Assembly (NCBI GenBank): GCA_946405675.1
Contig: CAMJIC010000019.1
Coordinates: forward strand, 1-18,597
DNA length: 18,597 nucleotides
Source of the DNA: an uncultured Clostridia bacterium
GTDB lineage: Bacteria; Bacillota; Clostridia; Lachnospirales; Lachnospiraceae
Direction of reading: 5' to 3'
Shown here: positions 5,783 through 17,700 of the stretch, in pieces
Numbering within the stretch: the stretch's first letter is position 1
Layout: every line of letters begins with the position of its first letter
The notes under the pieces: generated by a model
Told to the model about the DNA's origin: nothing
Seen by the model: only the letters and a program-made list of their open reading frames with translations
The model's database searches: none
Position numbers and translations under genes: made by a program

Positions 5783-8752
5783 ATGAAGAACTATCCGTTA
5801 TTGCAGGCACAGCTGGGGGTTTTTCTGGAATCAGTGAAGTTCCCGGATTCCACACAGTATAACTTGCCTGTTCTGTGTGATCTCGACAGCAGGATTGATG
5901 CCGGAAGGCTGGAAGATGCTTTTCGAAGAATGATTCAAAGCAAGGCAGTGCTGCGAAGCCGTTTTGGGTATGATGAGAAGGGAGTACCCTGCCAGTGGCC
6001 GGATGACGGAATGCCTGTGGAGATCATACGCAGGAGCTGCTCCGACGAGGAGGCCAAGGCCTATGCAAAGGATGGGTTCATCAGGCCTTTTCATGTACTT
6101 GAGGGGGAGCCGCTGTTTCGGGTTGAGATCCTCGAAACCCCAAAGGGTATCTGTCTGCTGACCGACTTTCACCATCTGGTGGCGGATGCGTACAGCTATT
6201 CGCGTATGATCGCGAAGGAACTCAATACCTTCTACAGCGGTGTTGACAAGCCGGTTGATATGGGCGCCTTCGAAGCGGCACAGGCGGAGGATGCTCTCTT
6301 TGGCACGGAGGATTACCGTCTGGCAAAGGCCTATTTTGAAGATACCTTCCGGGGGAAGGAATTCGTAACGCTCTCCACAAGAAGCGAGGAAACGCCCGGC
6401 CGTATGATCACGGCGTCACGGTCCATTCCAAAGAATCTCTGTGATGCGTGGTGCAGGGACAACAAGACGGAAGTCTATCTTCTGTTCCAGGCAGCCTTCA
6501 GCCATGCCCTGGGGATCCTTTCCCGCCAGGATGAGGTGGCATACTGCACGGCGCATCATGGACGTCTGAACCGCCAGAGAATGCGTGCGACGGGCATGTT
6601 CGTCAATAACCTTTCCGCTTATGCTGATGTAAGTCCGGAAGTGACCGTACGCGGCCTGCTGGACAGCCTCGGAGAAGAGATGAAGCAGGTGTACGCGCAT
6701 GCGGTGTATCCCATGACCCATCTTTCTTCGTCCCTTGGGCTTGCGCCGAAGGTTTCTTTCAATTTCCGTCCTGTGGAAACCGAAGGCATCCTGGACAAGA
6801 CGACATTTCAGACTCAGGAGCTGGTCCGGACCGTGATCCATTCGGATATGAACATTCATATCGAACTGAAGGGGGAGGACTATGTCATTTTTGCGGATTC
6901 CAGCGAAGCCATGAATCCCCAGTCTGTCCTTGATGCCATGGTGAGCGGGATCCGCGGGGCAGTTATCAATATGATGGCCTCTCCGGATGCTCTGTTGAAG
7001 GAGATTCCCCTGGTAACGGCAGAGGAGTCGGAAGAGATCCTTTCCGTATCCAAAGGCCTGGACCTGGACTATGACAGCACGAAGACATGGGTGGATCTGT
7101 TCCTTGACCATGCCGCAGACAATCCCGAGGCCTGTGCGGCAGCCGATGAGCAGGGAAGCTGGACCTATGCCCAGCTGGATCAGAGGTCGAATGCCATCGC
7201 TGCGTACCTTCTGGATCAGGGCGTTTCAGAGGGCAGCTTTGTCGTCGTCAAGACCGGCCGCCGGAAGGAATACCTGGCGGCGATCCTTGGCGTAAACAAA
7301 GCAGGCGCAGCGTTCGTGCCTGTGGATCCGGAGTATCCGAAGGACAGGATCGACTATATCATCTCCGATTCCGGCGCGAATGTGATGCTCACGGAAGAGA
7401 CCATCGCCGGGGCATTTGATGCATTTGCGGATGCGGCTGCGGTGAACAGAGCAAGGCCGGATGGCAGCGCGTATATGATCTATACTTCCGGATCGACCGG
7501 GAAGCCCAAGGGGGTTGTGCAGCCCCATCGCTCGCTGCGCGCATTTACGGCGTGGAGGATCCATGATCTTGGGATCGCTCCGGGTGAGGCTTACGGGCAG
7601 TACACGAGCTTTGCTTTTGACGCTTCCTTTGACGACACCATCTGCCCCCTCAGCGCAGGAGCGGCGGTCCATATTCTGTCGGACGACCTTCGCAGGGATA
7701 TGGGGGGCATGTACCAGTATTTCCAGGATTATCAGATTGTGGGTCTCACATTGCCGACCCAGATGGGTATGGCGATGCTCAATAGCTATGACAGCCTGCC
7801 GCTCCATTATGTGATGATGGGCGGAGAGAAGCTTCTGCCGGTGAAGAAGACGAATGTAAAGATCATCAACGGATATGGCCCCACGGAATTCACGGTCTGC
7901 TCCTCCTATCATGTGGTGGATCAGGACAATGACACGGAGATCCCCATCGGCCGGCCCGTGCCGAATACCTGGTCCCTGATCCTGGACAGGAACGGCAACC
8001 TGCTTCCCCGCCATGCGACGGGAGAGATCTGCCTTGCGGGACCTCAGATCGCCCTTGGCTACCACAATCTTCCGGAGATGACCGGCAGGCGTTTTGCTCC
8101 TTTGAACGGCGATCTCCTCGGAGAGGGCATGCGCGTCTACCATACCGGGGACCTTGGGCATTACGATGAGAGAGATGAACTGGTCTATGAAGGACGGATT
8201 GACTTCCAGGTGAAGCTTCGCGGATTCCGGATCGAGATGGGAGAGGTGGAACAGACAGCTTCCGCGTACCCTGAGATCGGTAATGTGTGCGCCCAGGTTA
8301 AGGGTGACCAGCTGTGCCTGTACTATACGGAGAAGACTCCGATTGATCCGGACGACCTCAAGGCGTTCATGGGGAAGACCCTTACCGGCTATATGGTTCC
8401 CTCCGCCTATGTCAGGCTGGATGTGATGCCGCTGACGCCGAATGGCAAGATCGACCTGAAGGCCCTGCCGGAACCGGTCATGAAGCTTGAGAATATCGTT
8501 CCTCCCTCGACGAAGACGGAGGAGACACTGATGGGGATCTTCGCTCCGTATATCCATGCGGATCAGTTCGGAGTCCTGAATGACCTGGTTTCTCTCGGCC
8601 TCAACTCCCTGAACCTGATTCGGGTCTGCACGGATATCAAGGAAGCGCTAGGTGTACAAGTGCGTGCTGCCGATGTCATGAAGGATCCCACGGTTCGCAG
8701 CATCGGTGCCCTGATTGACCAGGCCGCTGAGGGTCATCCGCAGATCACCGCT
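5783..8752 (+). other. NRPS module 1: C (acyl-starter) - A1 - T1
   Basis: C1 covers about residues 1-425. Its active-site motif is H-H-L-V-A-D-A (His130, His131, Asp135, Ala136), where the usual final Gly is Ala. A1 spans about 428-895, with Y-T-S-G-S-T-G from 567, G-Y-G-P-T-E, Y-H-T-G-D and the catalytic P-N-G-K lysine at Lys889. Pocket residues read by alignment to PheA positions 235, 236, 239, 278, 299, 301, 322, 330, 331 and 517 are D-A-D-T-M-G-G-V-C-K (first Asp613). I cannot assign a substrate. T1 has its phosphopantetheine Ser at 942 in L-G-L-N-S-L-N-L-I-R, more like a free ACP core than L-G-G-x-S. No E domain follows, so residue 1 should stay L. Confidence 0.85.
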
Positions 8753-11700
8753 CATGAGAAGAAGGAGTTCTATCCCCTCTCCGGCAACCAGAAGGGAGTC
8801 TACATTGACTGGGAGATGAACCGGGATACGACGCAGTACAACATCCCCGGCCTGTATCCCTTTGCCAGGGAGACGGATCCCCAGGCACTTGCAGATGCCA
8901 TCTGTAGAGCGGTGGATGCACATCCCTACCTGAAGACAAGGCTTGCCCTGAAGGATGACGAGGTGATGCAGCAGCCCCATGGGGATGAGAAGGCTCAGGT
9001 GGAGGTCACGGTGCTTGACCATGAGCCTGACAGCGCATTTTTCCAGAGTCGGATCAAGCCCTTTGACCTGTTCCAGGACAGGCTGTACCGCTTTGAGATC
9101 TATGTTTCTCCTGCAAAGGTGTACCTGTTCTCCGACATCCATCACATCGTGTATGATGGCCTGTCGATTGCCATCTTCATGGAGGATGTCAGGAGGATCC
9201 TGGAAGGAAAAGCGCCGGAGGGAGAGACGCTGACAGCCTTTGACCTGGCACTCTATGAGGAGGCGCAGAAGGGGTCCGAGGCTTATCAGAATGCGCAGAA
9301 GCGTTATGACCTTCTGCTGTCGGAGTCCGTCGGCCTGGTCTATCAGGACTCGGCTCATCCGGACGGGGAAAGTGCGTGCCGTGTGATCTCCAGGATCTCC
9401 GGAGAAAATGTGCGCAGCTACTGCGCCGCCCATGGCGTAACTGAGAACAGCTTCATGCAGGCGGCGTTTGCCGAGACCATGCACCGTCTGACCCGGGAGG
9501 AGAACTTTGTCTTCCTTACCGTTCATCATGGAAGGGACGCGGCCCCTGCGTTTGAGCATGCAGTGGGTATGTTTGTCAGGACCATTCCCCTCGTATGCAA
9601 TGTGGCTGACAAAGCCCACGGTGAGGAGAAGGTCAGTGATTTTGTCCGTTCCATCCATGCGCAGCTGCAGGAGAGCTATGCCCAGGATGTCTATCCTTAC
9701 ACCGATGTCGTGGACCGGTATAAGCTGCGTCCCGAGGTGATGTTTGTCTTCCAGGGAGGTCTGGAGGAGCAGATGGGCAGCGAGCTGATGGAGCTGTCTT
9801 TGGATGCGGTGAAGACGCCCATCGATGTCACGGTCTACCCGGATGCTTCCTCCACGGATATGCTGGTAACGCTCGAATATGATGGGAACCGCTACAGCAG
9901 CAGGGACATGGAGGTGCTTCTCGAAGCATTCGGCAATGTGGTTCAGGGCATGCTGAAGGCTGAGACCATCAAGGAGGTTGCCCTGCTGGATGAGGATTCC
10001 GCCAATGATATGGTCAGCGGCCTGTGCAAGGGCATGGATCTGGAATTCGACAGATCCCTTACATGGCTGAGCATGTTCCACAGCCAGGTTCTTCAGCACC
10101 CGGATAAGCTTGCGGTGAAGGATGAGCAGGGAAGCTATACCTACCGGGAGCTGGATCACGCTTCCGATTCCATCGCCCATTATCTGATCAGGAACGGTGT
10201 CCGGCCGGATGACTTCGTCATCATCAAGATGGACAGGGTGAAGGAATTCGCCGCTGCCGTCATTGGCGTACAGAAAGCCGCCGCGTGCTATGTCCCCATC
10301 GACCCGCTCTATCCGGAAGACAGGATCCACTATATGATCGAGGATTCTGAGGCGAAGGTCGTGCTTACCGAAGAAGTGGCGGCGGATGCCATTAAGCAGT
10401 ATCAAAGCGCGGAGCGCATCGATCTGGCCAGGCCGGAAAACCTGGCATATATGATTTACACGTCAGGTTCCACGGGGAGACCGAAGGGCGCGATGATTCC
10501 GCACAGTGCCCTGATGAACTATCTGCAGTTTTATGTGCGCCGGTTCGGGGTGACAAGCGAGGACAGGATCAGCCATCATATTACCTGGTCCTTTGACTCC
10601 CATATCCGTGATTTCTATCCGGCGCTTGCATCCGGCGCGGGCCTGTATATCATGCCTGAGGCGATCCGGCGTGATCCGGAGCAGATCTATGCGTTCCTGG
10701 AGAAATATGATATTACCGGAAGCGCCTATGCGACAGCCATGGGCCAGCTGATGATGTCCCAGTATGACCTGAAGCAGAAGTTCATCTCGGTGGGCGGTGA
10801 GGCCCTCAGAGGCGTGAGGGCAGGGAAATGCAAGGTCTTTAACGTATGCGGCGCCACGGAAGTCACGGACGTCGTGGTGGACTACCAGCTGAAGGAAGGA
10901 GAATACTACGCTGACACGCCCATCGGGAAACCGCTGGCGAACTGCTATGCGTTTATCCTGGATAAATATGGGAATCTTCTCCCGCAGGGGATTCCGGGCG
11001 AGATCTGCTATGCGGGACTGAATATCGGAAACGGCTACTGGCATATGCCTGAGAAGACGGCTCAGGTGTTTGTTCCATGCCCGTTTGTCAAGGACAGCAC
11101 CATGTATCACACGGGTGACCTTGGCCGTTACAACGAAGACGGTGATGTGGAATACATGGGCAGGCTGGACTTCCAGGTGAAGCTTAGGGGATTCCGTATT
11201 GAGCTGGGAGAGATCGAGAGCAACGCCATTCACTATGAATCGATGAAGATGGTGGCTGCGGCGGTCAAAAAGGACCAGCTGTGCCTGTATTACGTGGCGT
11301 CAGAAGAGATTGACAAGGAGGCGCTGAAGGCATTTTTGTCAGAAACGCTGACGGAGTACATGGTTCCGACTGTCTATATGCAGCTGGATGCCATGCCCAT
11401 GACGCCCAGCGGAAAGGTGAACCGCAGAGCCCTGCCTGAGCCTTTGGCGGATGCCGGCGCGTCCTATGTCGCGCCTGAGGGCGATGCAGAATGCGCGGTT
11501 GCCGCCGGAATGAAGAAGGTTCTTGGAATGGAGACGGAGGTCGGCGCTGAGGATAACTTCTTCACCCTGGGCGGAGATTCCATCAAGGCGATCCGTCTGG
11601 TGAGTGCCCTCAGGCAGATGGGAGTGGAAGTGCGTGTGGCGGATGTCATGCGTGAGAAAACGGTGCGCGGGATCGCCGCCTGCCAGGCTGCGCCCGAGAG

Positions 11701-14700
11701 CCGGATCAGCCAGGAGCCCTTCAGCGGCAGGACGGAGAATCTCAGATGGTTCTCCGCGATCGAGCAGCTCCCGGTACCGAATTACTACCTTCAGACGGTA
11801 CTTTTGAAGTGTGCGAGGAAGCTGGATCTCTCCGTGCTTCAGGCCGCTTTTGATGCCATCACTGCCCAGCATGACATGCTGCGCGCCATCGTGACGAAGG
11901 AAGATGGCCTGTATGTGCGCGATGCATCGGCCAGGATTGAGATAGAGAGGTACACAGTCGCGTCTGCGGCGCAGGCTGGGCGTGTTTGCGCTGCGATCAA
12001 GCCTGCGATCGACATGAGCAAGGCGCTGATGCGTGCAGCCTATATCACTTCGCCGGAGCAGGATTTCCTGTTCTTCGCGGCGCACCATCTGATCGTGGAC
12101 GGCGTGTCCTGGAGAATCCTTCTGTCCGACCTGGACAGTGCCGTAGGACAGCTTCTGGCAGGGAAGGAGAAGGTGAGCCTTCCGGACAAGACCAATACCT
12201 GGGATGATTTCGCGAAGGGGCTGCATGCTTACCGCGACAGCTACGGCCTCTCCCTTGAGATTCCGTACTGGAAGAATGTCCAGCGTTCGCTGGAGAAGCT
12301 GCCGATGTCAGACACCATGGACTTCGGACGTCATTTCGAGAAGATCGAGCTCAGGCTTTCCGAAGAGAAGATCCGGAGCTTCCTTCTTGCGGACAAGAGC
12401 AGCCTTTCCGTTGATGTCAACGATACGATGCTGTGCGCCGTGGCCGAAAGTTACCGGAAGGTATTCGGATCCGACGCGGTTTCCGTACAGTTTGAGGGGC
12501 ATGGCCGTGAAGACATCGGACAGGGACTGGTGATCGACAGGACCATCGGATGGTTTACGTCCATTTACCCGGTTGTGATGGAAGGGCTGACGGGAGATAC
12601 CGGCAGGGATCTCGCCACGGTGAAGGAAGCCCTGCACAGGGTTCCCAACAAGGGCGTAGGGTATGACGTGCTCCGTATGCTCTCCGGCACGGAGGCGGTT
12701 GAATTCGATACCCGCCGCAGCGCGATGATGAGCTTCAACTATCTTGGCGAGATGGATGCCGAGGAGGGCGGCTCCCTGTTTACCATGGTGCGGGAGATCG
12801 AGACCGGATCGGATCGGGCGGATGAAAACTATTTCGGTCCGGACCTGGCCATCGACAGCCTGATTGCCAATGGGGAATTCGCCCTTACGCTCCAGTACAA
12901 TACAGCGGTATATGACAGCAATCAGGCGGAGCGCTTCGCGGAAGGAATCCTTGAGGAGATGATGACCATCAGGGATTACCTGAACGCGCAGAAGGAAACG
13001 CAGCTCACACCGACGGATCTGGGTGAAAATGAGTGGAGCCTGGATGAATTCGAGACGGTGATCGAAGGCTTCCGCGGCAGGGGAGAGGAGATCAGCAGGA
13101 TCTACCCGCTTACCCCGATGCAGGAAAGCATGCTGCTCAAGCATATCACTGATCCCGGATCCTGGGCCTACAGACTGGCCAGCATCTGGAAGCTGGATAT
13201 CCTGCCTTCGGAAGAGGTCATGGAGAAGGTGGCTAAGACCCTTTCAGACAGGCACGAAGTGCTGCGCACGGCGATTATTTACAAGCATGTCAGCGTGAGC
13301 CGCCAGGCAATCACTTCCCGTGTCATTCCGGTTGCGTTCGCGGACATCAGCGGGGAAGAGGACAAAGAGGCAGCGGTAATGAAGCTGCGCGCTCAGATCC
13401 TGACAGATGCCTTTGATCTGGAGGAGCGCTCGCTGGTGCAGCTGACGGTTGCAAAGACCGGTGAAAACAGCTGCTACCTGATCGTGGCGACACATCACAT
13501 CATTGTGGACGGATGGTGCATGCAGATCTTCCTGTCTGAGCTGATGCAGCTGATCAGTGATGAGACCGCAGGCGTCCATACCCTTGCAGACAGCCAGGAG
13601 ATCCCGGGTACCTACGAGAAGGCGGTCAGGGAGATCCTGAGCAAAGATAAGAAGGCCGGGCTGAATTATTGGAAGGAGCTGCTGGGAGATTATGAGACCA
13701 GGGCGGAGATTCCTTCTTATGGTGACGTGCCGGAAGAAAAGCAAAGTGAAAACGATGAATGTGTCCTTACCTTGCCGGCGGATGTCACCGAAGGCCTGAA
13801 GAAGCTGTGCCAGGACGAACAGGCTACCATCAATAACGGCGTGGAGCTTCTGTGGGGCATGGTCCTTGCCGATTACACCAGGACAAAGTCCGCGGTGTTC
13901 GCAAAGGTTGTTTCCGGTCGCGACTCAACGAAGACAGATGTCAACGATGTGGTTGGCCTCTTCATCAATTCCGTACCGGTCCTTGTGAGCTACGACAAGG
14001 AGACCACCGCGAGGGACATGATACAGAAGCTGTCCCGCCAGGCGGCCGCGACCAAGGAATATGATTTCTGCCCGCTGTCTGAGATACAGCAGCAGACCAG
14101 CCTCGGCAGCAGGCTCCTTCAGTCGGTGATCGCTTATGAGAACTACAACAGCGGAAATGAAAACAGCGGCATCTCTGATGCTTTGCATATCCATGTGGAG
14201 CCGGTGCTTCTGAAGGAAGAGAACTTTGACGAGATCAATGTGAAGGCCTACGAGGAGGAGAACGGGCAGCTGAGCGTCAGCCTGACCTTTAACCGCCGGC
14301 ATTATACGCAGGCGGAGATTGGCCGTGTGCTGGAACTGTTTCGTGTGCTGGCGGACGGGGTCGTCCGGAATCCGGATGAAGCGCTGAGCGCTCTGCCGAG
14401 AGTGAGCCAGGATGAGATCCCGGCTATAGAAGCGCTCAGCCGTGGGGCGGATCTTCCCTATGACAAAACAAAGACCTGGGTTGACTTCTTCATGGAGAAG
14501 GCAAAGGCGCATCCGGACAACGTAGCGGTTGTTGACAAGTCCGGCTTCTTTACCTACGGCCAGCTGGATGAGCGGTCTGAGTGCGTGGCGCAATATTTGT
14601 GCGCGAAGGGGGTTCAGGTGAATGACCGCGTGGCGGTCAGGATGACCCGGAGAAAGGAATTCGTGGCTGCAGTCCTTGGCGTGAACAAGGCAGGCGCGGC

Positions 14701-17700
14701 TTATGTCCCCGTGGATCCGGAATATCCCCAGGATCGTATTAGCTTCATGCTGGAAGACTGCGGAGCGAAGGAGGTTCTGTCGGACGAGAACATCATGGAA
14801 GCGATGCAGGGCATCAGTGCGTCTGCGCATGTAGGTTCCCTGGCGGATCCCCAGACGAATGCCTACATGATCTATACATCGGGCTCCACCGGGCAGCCTA
14901 AGGGCGTTCTGCTGAAGCAGCGCGCGATTTCCGCATGCCTTGCCTGGAACATACCGACATTCGGCCTGGATGAGACGAAGCGCAACCTCCATCATCCGAG
15001 CTTCTCCTTTGATGCCTCTACCTTTGACCTGTTCTATCCGCTGGCAGCGGGTGCCCAGATACATATCCTGGATGAGGACAGCCGCAAGGACCTGGACAAG
15101 ATGGCAGAGTACATCAAAGTGAATGGCATCACAGGCATGACCATGAGCACGGCCCTGGGTATGGCCCTGCTCAATCAGTATGACATCGGAGTGGAATACA
15201 TCATGCTCGGCGGTGAGAAGTTCATGCCGGTGAAGAAGAATTCCGCGGTTCTGTACAATGGTTATGGCCCCACCGAATTCACGGTGTGCTCCTCCTTCCA
15301 TGTCATTGACCAGGATAAGGATGTGGATATCCCCATCGGCAGAGCCGTGCCGAATTCCTGGTCCGTGATCTGCGATTCGGAGGGACATCTGCTTCCTCAG
15401 GGAATGGCGGGAGAGCTGTGCCTGGCCGGTGACCAGATCTGTGAGGGATACTGGAACAGGCCCGAGCAGAACCAGAAGGCATTTGCGCCTCTTCGGGAGT
15501 CCCTGCCCGGCATCTCCAGGGTGTACCATACGGGAGACCTTGCGAGATATGACGAGAACGGAGAACTGGTATACCTTGGGAGAATCGACTCTCAGGTGAA
15601 GCTGCGCGGATTCAGGATCGAGCTTGGCGAGATCGAGAATCAGGCATCCCTCTATCCGGATATGAAAATGGTGGCTGCGGAGGTGAAGGGCAGCCAGCTG
15701 TGCCTGTACTTTACTGCCGGTGTGAAGACGGATACGGAGAGCCTGAGAGCGTTCCTGTCCCGCTCGCTGACAGAATACATGGTGCCCACGGTATACATGC
15801 AGCTGGATGAGATGCCGCTGACACCGAACGGGAAGATCAACAGAAAGCTTCTTCCGGAGCCTGTGGTGGAGCGCTCCGGCTCGTACGTGAAGCCGGAAGA
15901 TGGAGCGGAAATGACCATCGCGGAGGCGATGCAGAAGGTACTCGGAACGGATGAGGCGATCGGCGCGAATGACAGCTTCTTTGAGCTGGGCGGAGACTCC
16001 ATCAAGGCGATCCGCCTTGCCAGCGTGCTGCGTGCATCCGGCATCAGCATTCAGGTGTCTGATATCATGAGCCGCAAGTCGCCGCGCATGATCGCGCAGC
16101 TGGCCGGACAGGAAGTGGAGCTGGTGAGCCAGGAGCCCTTCAGCGGTGAAGTATCGGATACCGCGATTTACCGCTTCTTCCAGGATCTGGATCTGCCGGA
16201 ACCGATGTATTTCAACCAGTCAGCCCTCTTCAGGTGCCGCAGCCGTGTGAACATGGATTACCTCCAGAAAGCTGTGGACGCCCTTGTATACCAGCATGAC
16301 ATGCTTCGTGCCGTGATCAAGGAGGGCAAGCTGTATGTGCAGGATCCGTCCGCAACAATTGAAGTGGAACGGATGAGCGTCGTCACGCCCCATGCAGGTG
16401 ACATGACGGAAGCCTTCACGTGGTTCCAGTCCCATATCGATCCGGAACAGGCGCTGATCCGTATCGTCCTTGTGCAGAATGAGGACGCGGACTATGTCTT
16501 CATGACAGCGCATCATACGATTATCGACGGTGTTTCATGGAGAATCCTGAGTGCCGACCTGGAGGAGGCTTACGGGCAGCTTGCCCAGGGGCAGAAGGAA
16601 GCAAAGCTTCCTTCCAAGACCAGCACCTACCAGGATTTCGCGAAGGCGCAGGCACAGTACAGGGACAGCTATGCCCTGAGCCTGGAGATTCCTTACTGGA
16701 AGAGGGTTCAGGAGGAGCTCATGTCCCTTCCGGCATCGGACGCGAAGGACTATTCCCGCTCCTTCGATATGGTGAAGGGCGGACTTGGAAAGGAGGACAC
16801 CCGCAGCTTCCTGACGGCAGAGCTGAGCAAAAAAGGCCTCGAGGTCAATGACCTGCTTCTTACGGCAGTATGCCGCAGCTACAGCGAGACCTTCGGGACG
16901 GATGCGGTATCTGTCCAGATGGAGGGACACGGCCGTGAGGACATCGGCGGCGGCCTTGTGACCGACAGGACCGTGGGATGGTTTACCTCTGTCTATCCGA
17001 TGGTATTCAAAGGCTTCGGCAAATCCCCGGAGGAAGACCTGAAGTCGGTCAAAGAGGTTCTGCACCGTGTGCCGGACAAGGGAGTCGGCTACAATATCCT
17101 CCGATTTATGGAGGGCAGGGAGGACGTGACCCTCTCAAGCGACAGGGTCGCGAAGATCGGCTTCAATTATATGGGTGAAATGGATGCGGAGCAGGCTGGA
17201 GATCCTTTCTTCAAGCCCACCAATGAGCTGGATACCGGTTTTGATTTCTCCCGGAAGAATATGTTCGGCCCGGACTTTGCCATCAACTGCTCCGTGAAAA
17301 ACGGTGAATTTGAACTCAGCCTGATCTATAGCCATGGAGCGGGGAGCAAACAGGAGGCCAGCGCATTTGTAAGAGGAATAATGAGGGAGATCACTGCTCT
17401 GGTGGATTATGTGCAGGAATCCAGGGCTGTGTTTGTGACACCCTCTGACCTTGGGGAGACAGAGTGGAGCATAGAGGAGTATGAAAAGGTCAGGGAAGAT
17501 TTCGCGCAGCAGGGTGAGAAGATGCTGCGGATCTATCCCCTTACCCCGATGCAGGAGGGGATGTTGCTGAAGCATATCAGCGAGCCGGAATCCTTCGCGT
17601 ACAGGCTGGTCAGCGCCTTTGAGCTGGATGTGCTTCCGACAGATGGCATGCTCCGGAATGCCCTTGACAGGCTTGCCGCAAAGCATGAGGTCCTTCGCAC

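Noticed and set aside
8648..10405. Long antisense open frames opposite the NRPS (also 7226-8557, 13925-15529, 17135-18076)
   Set aside because: Their translations are rich in His, Arg and Leu and show no domain motif, while the + strand here has uninterrupted NRPS domains with all catalytic motifs. They are by-products of GC-biased codons.
13100..14420. C3 as a dual epimerisation/condensation domain
   Set aside because: A separate, intact E domain precedes it and I see no additional HHx4GD-type motif at its N-terminus; an ordinary condensation domain after an E domain explains it.
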